Shown: positions 1 through 12,552, counted from the stretch's first letter. The stretch is DNA of 64,000 nt from Nymphaea colorata (GCF_008831285.2 NW_022204507.1:1240001-1304000); one strand, 5' to 3'. The notes: generated by a model not told the origin, from the sequence alone. Numbers and translations: made by a program.

Positions 1-1630
1 TGGTATCCAGACACAGGTGCCTCCCACCATGTGACAAATTCAGAACAAGATATGCAAGGTAAACTTCCTTATCATGGTTTTAATTCTATTATAGTTGGCA
101 ATGGTAGTACGATGCAAATTAAAAATATAGGTAACATTGTACCTACCTAGGAAGATGTCATCCTTTGTTTTGAAAAATGTGTTGCATGCTCCTAAAGCAC
201 ACAAGAATCTTATGTCAGTAGCAAGTTTCACCAAAGACAACCAATGCTCTATTGAATTTTCCTCTAATGGTTTTATTGTTAAGAATATGCAGACGGGCGA
301 GATTCTTTACACAGGGCCACTTGAGAAAGGAAGACTCTACAGATGGACGAGAGAAAGGAAGTACTCTACTAGCAATCCTTTCAGTATTGGAGATGACGAT
401 CAATAAAAGACTGCTAATACTTCTTTGGTTTCTCAAAATTCTTACTCAGACATTTAGTTATGGCATTTGTATCTAGGACATGCTCACTTTCAGTTGTTAA
501 ACTCATTGAAAGTTGCTGGTTTAATTTCTGTTGATGAAAGACATAAATTAGATTTTTGTTCTTCATGTGTGCTTGGAAAAATGCATAAAATTCATTTTCC
601 ATTCAGATGGAGGAGGAGATATTTGGGGTAACTTCAAAAATGCTTGGATTACATCAAATTCATTTCATGCAACCAAACCTCTTGAAGTGTTATGTGTTGA
701 TATTTGGGGACCAGCACCATGTGCTTCACGAGAATGGTACATGTATTGTTTCTTAGTGGTTGACCACTACTCTCACTTCTCATGGACCTTTCCCTTGTCA
801 AAGAAAAGTGATACGCTTCCATGTTTTAAAACCTTTTTAAGCATAGTAGAGCGTCAACTTGAAACAAAAATGAAAATTTTCCATTCAGATGGAGGAGGAT
901 AGTTCATGAGCAAAGAATTTAGCACATTTCTTGAAAATCAAGGTATTCATTGATGGATAACATGCCCTTACACATCCCAGTAGAACGAGATGGTAGAAAG
1001 GAAGCATAGGCACCTGGTGGAAATGGGACTCACCATGATTATTCATGCCAATCTGCCACAAAAAAATTGGTTTCATGCTTTTAAAACTGTTGTTCTTCTT
1101 ATTAACAGGTTGCCTTTTGCAGACTTGCAAATGATGCCGTATGAGAAGCTCTTGCATGAAGTTCCCAAATACAGTCATCTAAGAACCTTTGGTTGTACCG
1201 TCTATCCATTGAATGGGCCTAAACGTGCTTCAAAACTAGAAGCCAAAGCTCAAACCTGCGTCTTCATTGGGTATGGCAGCTGTCATAAAGGTTGTGTTTG
1301 TTACAATCCAATCTCTAATTGTGTCATCATATCTAGACATGTTATTTTTTACGAAAGAAATTTTTTATACTCTCATTGTGGTCCCTCTTTTACTGCCTCA
1401 AACATTTCAAGTTAGCTAAAGTCGTCGTCCAGATCTGAATGTATTAAGTCTAGACCTATTGATGAGCTAAAAGAGAGTTTACCTCTTATTGAGTTGCCTA
1501 GAACCATTCCTAGTTCCTCAAGTTCCACGACAGTTCAAACTGGTTCCAATTACTTTCATGTGCACATACCATCAATTTCAGCATACTTAAACCTTCATGG
1601 AACTAGAAACACATGTTACAGACAATTCCA
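1..1630 (+). mobile_element. Ty1/copia retrotransposon pol fragment (protease, GAG-pre-integrase, integrase), dead
   Basis: The window opens inside a copia polyprotein. Bases 1-60 encode the protease active-site region WYPDTGASHHVTN. Bases 454-600 encode the GAG-pre-integrase zinc-binding part (GHAHFQ, later CSSCVLGK). The integrase core follows: VDIWGPAP near 696-715, HSDGGG at 882-899 and VERKHRHLVE after 988, so the D, D and E catalytic positions are recognisable. FGCTVYP and the CVFIGYG motif (about 1180-1280) mark the integrase C-terminus. In-frame stops occur at 900-902, 951-953 and 981-983, and there is a 63-bp insertion at 601-663. Similarity to copia linker sequence fades near 1630; reverse transcriptase and RNase H are absent. 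The inverted partner is 33190-34740, which keeps GAG at the first of these stop positions. Family assignment is firm; lineage is not. Confidence 0.93.
601..663 (+). other. Templated filler insertion inside copia integrase region
   Basis: The partner copy (34130-34165, reverse complement) joins the two flanks with only about ten bases here. The left copy instead has about 63 bases. The first part, with its flank (595-617), is identical over 23 bases to 877-899 of the same element, the stretch coding for HSDGGG. The middle repeats GATATTTGGGG, also present at about 699-709. The last part resembles a sequence at about 9960-9985 in this window. This looks like repair synthesis copied from nearby templates. 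Confidence 0.7.
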
Positions 1631-1639
1631 GCACAAGGG

Positions 1640-3171
1640 TGTCACTGTGTGCTTCATATAGCTATATTATGAACATAGTACCACATTATATATATTCTTT
1701 CACAAACAGCTCATGTATTACCCTAAAAATACCCATTTATTTTTCTGCACACAGGTAATTACACCTCATACATGCATATATATATTTATTTTTAGGCAAT
1801 CAGAGATGTCTAAGACTAAGAGTGTTGTGTATCATTTCCAGAATATAACACTTTACACATCTATTCATATCTAGGCGCATAAATACATAGATTCACGTAA
1901 ATATATAGGTAGGTATATATATGTATATATATATATATATACAAGCAAAAAAAGTACAAGGGCTACATGCTAAACTCATAGCTGAGTATTCTCATACCTT
2001 ATTGCTCTATGCTGCAATCAATTCAGTCCGCCAAGAAGGCTGCGTTCCAAGGCAGTGTAGCACGATTTCCTTGTAAAACATGCATTTACATGTATCATTT
2101 CAGCCCCACCAAGTAGAATTCTCCTTGCTTTATATATATATATATATATGTATACCTACCTATATAGATTATTTATAAAAGAAACTTTATAACGCTTACC
2201 AGGGTCTCTCTAACTGTACAGCCCCTGATTTTTTACTGTGAGCACCCTAGCTCCTTGGCTTTCTTGATCCTCCAAGCTGCGGATAACAGTCACGTGGACC
2301 AGTGCCTCTTTGATCTTGATCTTCAATCCGAGATGCAGGAAAACAAGGGTTAGCTTTGACTTTTTCTTAATTTCTAACTGCTGGAACCCTTCCCCCTATG
2401 GCTGCAGCAAATGGGAACCTGAGGTATGGGGTTAAATAAGGCCAATACATGGCGAGCAACACCCACAAATGATTTTTCTCAGGAAGGCTTCTCAGCTGCC
2501 CTCAATCATCTTTAGTTTCTTTTAATATTTTCAGTTACCACTTCTACCTGGGTATATATTTGGTAACCCATTCATTTCTTTCCATGACTGCCCCCTTTAT
2601 GATATAGTGGGCAGTTTCAACTATTTTTATCAGTTATTGAATCTACCAATTATAGCCTATACTCTTATTAGAATTTTTGTCATAATAAAGAAAAAGAAAA
2701 AGAAAAACGTGGGCATTAAAGCAACAGTCCGGTTTGAGCCGGAAGTATTGGTTAGACGGCGATCAGTTCTTAGAGATGATGTTAGCGACCATCAGTTTGT
2801 TTGATCAACTTTCAAAGGTTGCGAGTTATAATGAAAAATTTGGCTTTTGGTATTGTTTTGGCTGCAATAATGATATGTATAGAGGGATAAAATTTTGATA
2901 TAGAAAGCATATTTAGATGGGTGCTTTGTCATGTTAGAGGTACTTTCCTTCCAGTTTTCACTTTTCACCTGTACAAATCAACCTTAGGCATGCAATATAT
3001 TGGATCATATAGATATATAGTCCTCCACGTTCGTCACTAAAATGATCTCAAATGCCCACCTGAGCAAGAAATTAAGTCTAAGGTCACCTACGTTCTTTAG
3101 AGAGAGCTTCACCGTTGACCTTCAGTGTCAAAAACTGAAGCCGCATCGATTGAAGAAATCGACGAGCGACA
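1640..3171. other. Non-coding flank of the copia fragment
   Basis: No gene is supported. The stretch holds a TA-rich microsatellite (about 1913-1941), a smaller one near 2132-2150, and the inverted partner of a short open block (2230-2440 here, 32450-32760 on the right). The left version of that block has a TAA where the right copy reads TAT. The last 230 bases (2930-3157) are an inverted piece of the R2 repeat family. Confidence 0.6.
1913..1941. repeat. TA-rich microsatellite
   Basis: Imperfect TA tract interrupted by a G. It is largely absent from the corresponding right-hand site near 32940, so it expanded or contracted after duplication. Confidence 0.8.
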
Positions 3172-5549
3172 TCCACATTAAGTTAGTTATTATTTATTTT
3201 ATTAATATACCATAATAATTAAAAAAGAAATGGCTCTTATAACATTAAAATTTTAATAGTAGAAAAAAACACTTCTTTTTGTAAAAGTAATTTGAACTTG
3301 AACATTATTTAGATTAAATTAGTGTTTATAATGAACAAATTAGGAGATTCACAATTCGTTCAAAACACTTTTTAACATAAATAAAAGAGATCTGTTGGTT
3401 TTTCTTTGAGACAGAAGTAGTACGGGTGTGTGTGTGTGTATATATATGTATATATATATATAATTTTCAATGACATTGCTATCTCTTGTATAAGGACCGC
3501 GGTGTAGGTACTGTGAATAGCATTAAAATAGGGAAGGGGAAGTTGGTCGATCAAACCAAGGCATCTTTCAGATGTGGTTTCATTAGCATATCAGTCTTCT
3601 ATATGCTTTTGTGGTGACGCTGATCTGTTGTGAAGTAGATGATATTTCTGAGGGACTTTCTACATAAAAAAGTACCAAAAGTTGTGGAAACTCATTCTTC
3701 TGCTTGAAGAGTGATATTTAGCACTTGTTGAATCATAATAAAAAGACAGTCAATTGCCTCTGATGTAACAGATTTTCATTTTTCTTGTTGTCATGGTATT
3801 CATAATTCATGTTCTTCCATAGCCACCATATTGCCATGGGAACACAATCTTCTAACTTCACATAAGTATTTTGATTCAAGCCTTTTTATTCCACCTCCAC
3901 GTCTGTGTCTCTGCCACCAAGTCTGGAACTGTAATATCAACGATGATAGAACTGTCATATCATGAAAACTAATGGTTCCTATTCAATAGGGTGGTTCCTC
4001 TCTTTTTTGACTTGTCTACCACCAAAAGTGAAAATGTGGTGGAAGAAAGAAACAAAGAAACAGCACCATGCCATTTGAGTTCTCTTGCATGTATAGAGAT
4101 AGAGAGAGAGAGGAACAGAGGAAGAGAATTTTAAATAGTAGTCTACACTGGCGAGTGGGAGAGAGATGAGCTTATGGGTGCCCCCATGTAATTTTATAGG
4201 AAATAAGTAGTTTTATAGGAAATGAAACATGGATTAAACAATGCACCAACCTGTTAAGCCCAAAGAAAAAAGACACAAAAATACAATTGGCCTCATAGAT
4301 GGCTCATTTTTTGAAATTATTGGGTTGTACAAAAGGGTAAATTGATATGGTAGAAACTTTTGGTAAAATGGATTTAGGTTAAGGATTCATGACTTACCCA
4401 TTGAGTGACTTTGGCACCAGATATTTCCAAAATGAGTACTACCATGTCCAGATTCAATAGATATGTTGTTATTCCAGGCTTCCTTCTCCTTTTAAGGGAA
4501 GGTCTATGGTAAAGAAAATCCAATGGCTTTTTGGTCCGCCTTTTGAAATTGTAAACAAAAGCAAGACCTAGAAACGAAATGTTTTTTCTTTCTTTGTCCA
4601 TCCTTTCCTCACTTTACCCCTTTCTCTTTCCATTCTAGCCATCATCCAAAGCATTTGGATGATGAATTTTTGCCAACCAAACATATTTTTAAAAATGTGG
4701 ACTAGTGTGTGGGCCTCTTTAAAGTAGTTTTTTTGCGGGAAGGAGGCCACAAGGGTTATACCCATCTGATGGAGGCGTCTCATAAAAATCAGTACCGCCT
4801 TTAAAAGGTGACCATAAGACCCATAACACCTATTGAGAACAGCCAGCAGGAGTAGGGGCAGGTATAGGTTAAGTGTCGCTATACTGATGCATAATTTTTT
4901 TTGTACGTCAATATGGTTAATGATTAAAATAACTTTAATTCACATTAAAAAAAATATAAAGACAAAATTGAAAATAGAAAAAAGTAAAAAGACTAACGAG
5001 AATATTTTTAATAAATTACCAAAATATTCTTCTCTCCTTTGATGGGCACATAACTTTCTATTGTTAAGTATTGGTAATTACATAAACTTTAAAAGCATTT
5101 TATTTTTATAGTAATATTTTTGAACAAATTTTCTCATTCTTTAAAAGTTGAAAAATTTATACCTAGTGTCCTTTATCTAGAATTTTGATCTTCTGTCTGG
5201 GCTACTAACCCCCTATGCCGAAGATGATTGAATAAAGCAGTTAAGTGGGGTTGCTGCTGGCTGCCCATAGGTCTGATATGTAGACCAGCAAGCGCGAAAT
5301 ATTGCAGAGAAAACTTTCTCTTAATGGGTTCACTCATTTACATGGAAGTCAAGGTTGGCAGCTGCTTGACTTTGCTTCATCACATCTTGCCAAGGTCAGC
5401 TTGTTCTTTCAACATCAACCACGAGTCAAAGCTGACCAACGTCCGAAACCCGGAGCCATGTGTAGGGGCCAGCTGCAATCATAAAGGCCATGGAGGCTCA
5501 ATTGTCGGTAAATGATCGCCATGAGCCAAACCCGACTAACATTCAGTTG

Positions 5550-7010
5550 ACCTTATTTTTTGTGTTAAGACTGAACCAATTAAAAAAATAAGAACACTCT
5601 ATAGAGATCTTTCCTAGCATCGGGTGAGCAAGAGGGGTATTTCATACTATCGCTCAACAAGATGGCCGAAACCTTAGCCTTAGCTCCATTTCCCTAGAAC
5701 CTATTCTGTATCAGGTGTGGCACAATTGCAGGTTCATTCAAATTCAACAGAATCAGTTTCTATGATGGTAAATCCTAAAAAAATGTACTTGTTTCAGAAT
5801 GGGTAATAATTGTGCAAAGGTCATCTGTAGACAAAGAAAATGTCTGTTACTTGTAGGGTCAGGTTAAACATCTTCCCAGATAGATAGAAAGCACAATAGA
5901 AGCAATCAAACAAAGCAATGCTAGAGGGAATATATAAATATATATATATATGTGTGTGTGTGTGTGTATTGAAATCACAGCTGTTTCTATGCTCGGATGG
6001 TCATTTTGTGTGGTTAAAAACTGCCATAAAAGTTGTATTCCATCATTGAAAACCATGGTCAAGCAATTGATCATTGCATATGCATCTTTTGCAACGGTTT
6101 TTATCAACACCAAACAAAAAAATAACCATCCAGCCATAGGGTTTGGAAACAAAGGCCAGTTCAAAGAGAAAAAAATAGGCCAACTTTTATTTGACTCCCT
6201 TGAATATTCAGAAATGATCTCGCCAATCCATTGTTAATCACCCATTTTAATCGTTAAACATGTTTAAAGTATGATGACATTCCTCTATTTTCCAGTCAAC
6301 CTTCTAGAATAGATGGATCATATGAATTACATTATTATACAAGAATTTGTTTTAGGTACTGGAAAACTATATATTTTAAAGTTAGAACATGATAACTCCT
6401 CAACTTGATTGCAAGATAATCTAAGCAAGGTTATAATCAATCACCAAAATTTGGAGTTCATCACTAACTTATGGAGTTTGGTGCATGTTGGATGGAGAGT
6501 ATATGCTTCATGCCTTCAAACTAATTAGAGTCCAAAAATCACCAAAATGGTTTTCAGCGAGAGAACAAGCTAAAGAAAAATAGAACCCTAAAGGGATAAT
6601 GGCAAATCCAAAAATTGCTGGCTATGAGGCAGTATTAGTTTAATTTTCAACTTTAAGGTATATAAAAAGTTCTAAAAACTAGTATCAATGACTAGTAAGG
6701 GAAATCGCTTACAATATCCGCAATGTCACTCCAATATTATTAAAGAGTCGTTTGACAGCAGGGACACTCATAAAATTTTCAAAATAAGAACAACCCCTAA
6801 GTAGGTAGACGGAAAGGGGGATGCTTAGCAGAAGTCTAACCGAGCACGAGTGATTTGGTGCTACATTTCTATACTGCAACTGGAGTGGAAGCACTATACT
6901 AGTTGATGGATATTTGGCCCCACTCACAGGCATCGATGCAGCCGTGGGCTTGAGGGTAAGGGGAAAGAGGGAGCTTCTGGCTTTCACTAAGATTGTGGGG
7001 TGACCTCCTG
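5550..7010 (-). repeat. R1 repeat copy, minus orientation
   Basis: Unclassified non-coding repeat. In reverse complement it matches 24985-27030, 43785-45770 and 62545-64000. Recognisable landmarks are the AAGCATCCCCC box (here near 6820-6830), the AACCATGGTC box, and a CA/TA microsatellite beside a conserved TTTGATTGCTTC-like stretch. No reading frame is conserved. The hAT MITE found in the other copies is absent here. Confidence 0.75.
5934..5968. repeat. TA/TG microsatellite inside R1
   Basis: A TA tract followed by a TG tract at the same internal position of R1 as the tracts at 26536-26638, 30883-30945 and 45306-45346. Confidence 0.88.
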
Positions 7011-7539
7011 CTCATCTAAAATTAGAGTCCTACATACGTTATGTTATTTTTTAGGAAAGGGGTCGGCACAAGTTTATTTGTAAAATATTAAACTTTGCCA
7101 ATTGTTATTTCATCATTCAGGCAAACAACCTGGTACGATTCAAATACGTTGATTCAAACCAATTTTCATAGACAAAATGAAAAAAATATATTATAAAATA
7201 GATGAAAAGAAATCACCAAATTATGAATAACACCACACAAACAATAATATATAGAAGCAAAAAAGAGAAGGAGAATAATGTCAAAAGATGATTACACGCT
7301 ATTATAGATAGCCTGGCCCGAGAGAATGGCCACGAACAAACAAACGGTCGACTGCTCTTTTAGGGGGTGTTTGATGGTTTGGAATTTTGATTTAAGAATG
7401 AAATGCAAGTCCAACTTCAACTCAAACATGAAACCTTTTACAGTCTTGAGAGTGGTTAAACATCACTCAATGCAAGACTTTGATAACATAAAATATTGTT
7501 AGTAGCCATGTAACGCCAGCCAATTACTGGCCATATTCA

Positions 7540-8090
7540 GATTCACCCACTTAACGGTTGAGAGAAAGATGAAGAAAAAAAAAGTATAAACTAATACTAG
7601 ATGACAAAAATACCCATTACTTTTTTCTTTAGTTTTCTCTCGTCCATTCAATATAATGAACAAATAGTCCTTATGAACGAGTAGAGTAACATTGAATAGT
7701 CTGACTGCTTTTTTTTGCACCAACTGAATGTACACAGGGGCTAAGATCCAGCCATGAAAAAAGTCCAACACGTAGAAATGAATTGTTTATCATAGGAACA
7801 AAAGTTCTAGACTTTTGTCACCTATAAGTAAGGGTTTTAATTGGTCATAATTGTGTGTTTCTGGTTATTGCACGTTCAACTCTTTCCCTCCCCCCCTTGT
7901 GGATCTAAAAGTTAGAATTTTAGAAATGACACGTTTTGTATATCTTTCATTATCTTTTCTCTTAGTCTGACCACATTTGATCGTTTTGAGGTTTTTTTTT
8001 GTGTGAAACTGACAAGTCTTATAATAATGCCATGTTAATTCTTTTCAAATACGAGGTTGATATTTTATTTTATTTGACTTCAAAGGTGGT
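7540..8090. other. Non-coding stretch around the protease-deletion scar
   Basis: Matches right block X flanks on both sides of the missing protease gene (42945-43060 and 40600-40790, inverted). It contains the scar described separately. No gene is supported. Confidence 0.6.
7702..7747 (+). pseudogene. Scar of a deleted aspartic protease gene (last codons only)
   Basis: The sequence from GACTGC to about 7747 matches the last coding bases of the protease pseudogenes elsewhere in the window: codons for a ...LLSFAPTECTQG-like end can be followed, with indels, and a TAA lies one base out of frame after GGGG. Only this tail survives. The rest of the gene and its upstream region, present on the right at 40793-42948, is gone. 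The scar keeps the ECTQG end that the right copy 40768-42102 has lost. Confidence 0.6.
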
Positions 8091-10030
8091 GTTGCAAGAA
8101 ACAATAGAGGGCATCTTAGATTATCTTGAAAGGGCAATGCGGATACATATAAGGTAATTTGGCGGTATTTGCTACCCTTTTTTTACAGCCGAGTCCTAAT
8201 TTTACATTTGGTTTCTTCAGAGTTATCAAAGACTCAAAGGTGACATATTATTTGAAGTGATAATGTCGTACACATTTACATTAGTTCTCTATTTGTTTAT
8301 GTATTATATATAGCAATTTATCTACGTATTTATATCTATCTTTTAATGCATGTTTATTTATAGCTTTATACACAAGCTGTCTTGCATATGCAATGGTGGT
8401 CATCCTCCATAATGTCTCTACCATCTTTTACGAGTCACTTTTCTAATAGTGTGTCTTGTAAGTAATAGCTAAATCAAAGAGAATATCAGTGTTTTTAGTA
8501 GGTGCAGCTACAAAGCATTCTACATTTCAACTGCTCGTTTTGTTTTGGATATTCTTTTGTTGATTAATTCCTCTGGGTCTTTGAAATTGGGTGCAGTAGA
8601 TTATGGCTAACCTATGTAATCTTATAACTCTCTCTAATGATCTATATTCAGCCATTCAATATGGTTTCAAATCTGATATTTGGTCTCTTCTCTCTCTCAT
8701 TTTTTCCATGATGGCCAATATTTTTGAATGATAATTGTACTAATTTTTTTAGTATAAGTTTTGGATATGGTTTGTAAATTGCCTATATGAGATGGCTGCA
8801 CATCGTCCAGCATTCAAAGCTTTTGTAAGACCTACTTTCTTTGACCCATTCCACATACTTTGTATGCATGAATATACTTATTTGGAAATCAATACAATCT
8901 ACTTATTTGTTAAGAATTTTATGACTTTGTACTTTTTGATATGCCACCTTATACAGAAGAACTTCAATGCCTTCCTCCTGCAACACATGGGTAAGATGAT
9001 TATTTAGTCTCATTACTATGTAGCACTGGGATGGATGTTAGAATTCCTCTTTGCCGATGTCCGAGCCCTAATTGCTGCTCATGGAGCGTCCAAGATCTTT
9101 AGGGCTTATAGCCTTTATACTGTCTGTTGCCTTCTTGCTATTTTTAGTAACCTTACTTGGTCTACTTAATCCTTTCTCTCGATCTTATCTTGGTATATCT
9201 TCTATTGGGTTAATGCTGATTTTATTTCTAGAATGTTGTTACAGGTGGCTAATGCACTCAACAAATAGAATGTATTGGTGAAATTATAAATATAATTCTT
9301 AAGACTGATGGCACACCTATAGCTACTGGAAACAAGTTACATGTCACAGTTGTAATCTACTTACTAAGTATAGTTGTTGAAACACATAGTTGCTGTTTGA
9401 GACATGGTGCATTTGCAAAGAGCTGCCACTCTTTAATGTAACAATATATATTCTCATGATTTGGTTTGTAAACTACTTTTCTTCTAATATCTTAAGACTG
9501 CAACAGTTTGAATTTCCGAATTTCCTCCTTTTCTTTGTATTTTCATCAATATCAAGTCAATTTTAGTCGGAACTTGCATTTTGTCCCTTGATGGCAAGAA
9601 GTTGGTTTTGACTTAGTTGATCATGAGTTAATTTCTCTTCTAGAGAAGATCTGAGTCATCTCATCAGATCTGAAATAGTTATGGTCCTATTAGGCACTGC
9701 AGATGTGGATGTCCGCAAGGAGCGGAGAATTAATCAAGATCTAGACTCGATGGGCAAGATTGATTCACAGAAGCTTGTCCTTTCTAAGGTGCATGATAGA
9801 TTAGTTTCTTCCTCTTGTAGAAGCTTGTCCTATCGATTGAGGCTGGTTAGTTTCTTTGTGCTGAAAACTGATCTATTCTTTGATCTTGGATCTTGTAGCC
9901 AGAGGTTGATGTTGAAATCAAGAAGCTTACTGTCCACCCTATATTGTTGAAGGAAACCCATGCTTTGATTACATCAAATGCATCATTTTTCCATGGCTGG
10001 GAAGTTTGAAGTAGAACGGGAGGAATGGTG
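8090..10030 (+). pseudogene. Unidentified exon-like blocks, left copy
   Basis: I do not recognise this gene. The region is conserved with 38520-40450 (inverted). Several blocks look like exons: one starting after CTTCAAAG at about 8087 and ending before GTAATT (frame VVLQETIEGILDYLERAM), one ending MAAHRPAFKAF before GTAAG at 8790-8827, one of about 55 bases before GGTAAG near 8990, and one after TTACAG near 9244 encoding QIECIGEIINIILKTDGTP. The last block has a stop in this copy (TAA where the right copy has CAA), and the ends are undefined. Alternatives are an ancient gene fragment carried by a transposon or chance open stretches. No RNA evidence is available. Confidence 0.3.
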
Positions 10031-10662
10031 GAAACAAGTAAATTTTAACGATTCTTTCTTTTATAAACGCATTCTTAATTCAGACTTGATAGGGATGTCT
10101 AATCTGAATCTGTCGTTATCCACCTAAATTTACATATTTACATTGTTTTGTCAAGTTTCTCAACACGGGCACGTCATTAGATAAAAGCTGGGAATGACCA
10201 GTCCGTGCACTTCTAAAATGGAGGCAGGTGATCTGAGGCTAGCGAAACGTTTTTGGCAACACTGGAAAGGGCAAGGACGAGTATTGGTCTTTTGCGAGTT
10301 GGCAATAAACTTATTTGCAACGACAAAGGCATTGCCAATAGCTGTCTTTATTGTTTTCATTGTATTTGTTTCACCAGGGACCAGATCAGGTCGAGACTCC
10401 CCCCCGTCCGACCTTAAATCTATCATTGGTTAATATACGTGGATTTAAGATCCATGCTACATAAATCTTTAGTTTGTTTAAGCTGAGGATCTTTTAAAGC
10501 ATACCTTTTAATGCTATACATCAAACTATCAAACACAACTTAATGTACAAAGGAGGATCGAATCGATCTCTCAAACCACCCGGACATAAGAACACCACCA
10601 CAATTTTCTTTGTCACTTTCGATGCAAACTCTGCTGGGAGTTAGGCTGCCATCCCTTTTAGT

Positions 10663-10785
10663 AGAAAGAATAAGTAGAATCTACATCAAAGAGTAACTTT
10701 GTCAATATTACTTGAACATCCCCAGAAAGAATAAGTAATGAATCTACATCAAAGAGTAACTTTGTAATATTACTTGAACATCCCC
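10663..10785. repeat. Tandem duplication, two copies of about 61 bp
   Basis: Two adjacent units begin AGAAAGAATAAGTA at 10663 and 10724 and end ACTTGAACATCCCC. They differ by small indels. They lie in the 1.2-kb part of left block X that is absent on the right. Confidence 0.9.
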
Positions 10786-11049
10786 TTCCTGACGATCGGG
10801 GTGCTCACGCACTATTTTCTTTGTCTTTGTATGTTTTTTTATCAATATTCTATTGATAATGATTTTGTTTTTTTCAACTTCAGCAGTACATTATAATAAC
10901 CTTCGTACATGTTTGCAAAATAATATACTTTGTTATTTTTTTGAAATTTATATCTATCAGTTTGGTCTAATTTTATGAAAATGTTTTTGACGATGATTAA
11001 TTTGCAGGGCCGGGGAAAGAAAATGTGGATGAAGTTGGTGCTATGACTA

Positions 11050-11905
11050 TCAAAGCTAGAGGTAGCTAGATGACAAAATCATGAAATATCTGATAATTAA
11101 TTGTTATAATTCTTTTTCTAAATCTTAAACGAAAAAACTATGGTGTCAATTAAACATTGACATTATTTGGGTCAAATGACTGACAAATTAATAAAGTTCT
11201 TCTTTGGTAATTAATGATAGCTGGGCCCAATAGCATTCGCCGACCTTGTATTTTGCGTTAAGACATAACCAATTAAAATTAAAATATAGAATCTTCCCTA
11301 GTTACAGAGCCTATTCTGTATAAGGTCACCCAAATTGCAGGTTCATTCAAATTCAAATGAATCATCTTGTGTCATGGTAAGTCCCATGGTGGTGCTAGAT
11401 GGCTGGTGCCGCACAATGGCTGGTGCCGCACAAACTTTAGTTATGTTCATGTTAATAACTTCATACATTTCAGGCAGCTACTTCTGCAGTAGAGTGGTTA
11501 TCTTGTTATTTTGTATAATTAAAAACTGCTTTCAAAAGACCGTGCTCAAACAACTGGTCAATGCAAATGCACTGTGATGGTTTTTATCCACACAAAAATT
11601 TGTACTTGTAAGTTTTAGTTACCAGAAATTAATTGCATCGGTTCGTCTTAATTGGATGCAAGGGCCAGTTAAAGGAGAAAAATTCGGCTGACTTTTCTTT
11701 GAATCCCAGGAATGACTTTTTTAAACGACGATGACATGCTTTCAGTTTCCAGTCGACCTGGTCGGATCGAGAGCAATGTGCTATACTAGCGCAAGATGGA
11801 GCTTGGAAGCACTATGTATGCCAGTTGAAGGACATTTGACTCTACTCACATGGGCATGGGCATTATGGAAAGCCGGATCTAAAATTAGTGTCTTATATGG
11901 TCTTA
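11050..11905 (-). repeat. R1 repeat copy, minus orientation, diverged and internally deleted
   Basis: Reads like 5550-7030 in the same orientation but more diverged: the AGGTTCATTCAAATTCAA box, the AACCAATTAAAA box and the final block at 11760-11905 (matching 6840-7030) are recognisable. Bases 11050-11230 extend the match into the region equivalent to 27050-27200. The first 600 bases are not in right block X; the last part is. Confidence 0.65.
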
Positions 11906-12329
11906 TGCATGAAAAATTATGCATATGGGTGCTTAATAACCAAAATAACATGTCTAAGTAAAAAAAAAGAGTTTTTGAAGGACAAAAAGGGTTTATGAAA
12001 AAGTAAATATTCCAAAATATACACTTCTTTAGAAAAAAAAATACTCCAACCCTGCACCGACCTACACGATCCAATATCATTGGACATGCGTAGGGGTGTA
12101 AAATAGGAGGCCCAGGCAATCGCCGAAAAGAACTCATGGGATTAGGAATAAGATTATTTAATAAAATATAGAACTCTGCATGCCAATTATAATTTGATCA
12201 AATATCGGGCCGATAACAAACTGGCAGGGTTCGCCACCCCCAAAATTTTTCAGTTAATAATATTTATGGGCCTTTCATGTGAAACCAAGTCCTTCTCAAC
12301 CCAATCTGGAACCTTTCAGTGGCCATACA

Positions 12330-12452
12330 ATGCCTGCTAATAAAACAGACTTCATCCATTTTTCTTGAGAAAGAACAACCAACTCATCCATCATTTGTCA
12401 TCTTTTAACAGGTGAAAGTATCTGAAAATAAAGTTGTAACAGCAGAAGCGGG
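12330..12452 (-). mobile_element. Copia fragment cut by the assembly gap
   Basis: Reverse complement of 37140-37300, the integrase start of the second copia fragment (right copy 36800-37300). It contains the stretch for DDKWMS-like residues and the tail WPLK. The sequence stops at the N run, so the GAG-pre-integrase part, if present, is not assembled. Confidence 0.7.
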
Positions 12453-12552
12453 NNNNNNNNNNNNNNNNNNNNNNNNNNNNNNNNNNNNNNNNNNNNNNNN
12501 NNNNNNNNNNNNNNNNNNNNNNNNNNNNNNNNNNNNNNNNNNNNNNNNNNNN
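12453..12552. other. Assembly gap of exactly 100 N
   Basis: One hundred consecutive N. A round 100 is the usual filler for a gap of unknown length. Left of it, sequence is inverted relative to 37140-48047; right of it, sequence is direct relative to 49197 onward. The true distance and the orientation of the left contig are therefore uncertain. Confidence 0.99.

Larger units (their letters stand above)
1..3157. repeat. Block C, left copy (inverted partner of 31783-34740)
   Basis: The reverse complement of this segment runs through 31783-34740 with only scattered differences. A 120-base stretch of integrase (about 1201-1320) differs at about 3 positions by eye. The shared segment includes the copia fragment, its truncation point near 1630, and about 1.5 kb of non-coding flank, so truncation came before duplication. 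The match ends near 3157, where block X begins. Confidence 0.93.
3172..12452. repeat. Block X, left copy (inverted partner of 37140-48047)
   Basis: Read in reverse complement, this 9.3-kb segment follows 37140-48047 from end to end. Anchors: 3190-3340 with 47880-48040; 4374-4601 with 46641-46868; 7300-7540 with 43100-43320; 7750-7920 with 40630-40770; 9680-10030 with 38520-38850; 10160-10490 with 38040-38340; 11700-12330 with 37310-37970. A 60-base stretch at 7321 differs at 4 positions from its partner. Large differences: about 2.16 kb holding an aspartic protease gene and a MITE is missing here, and about 1.2 kb (10500-11660) is extra here. The segment ends exactly at the assembly gap. Confidence 0.92.

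Noticed and set aside
4374-4601. 75-codon ATG frame (minus), also open at 46641-46868
   Set aside because: Both copies are open, but about 9 of 12 substitutions counted by eye change the amino acid, as expected without selection. It has no motif or family resemblance.
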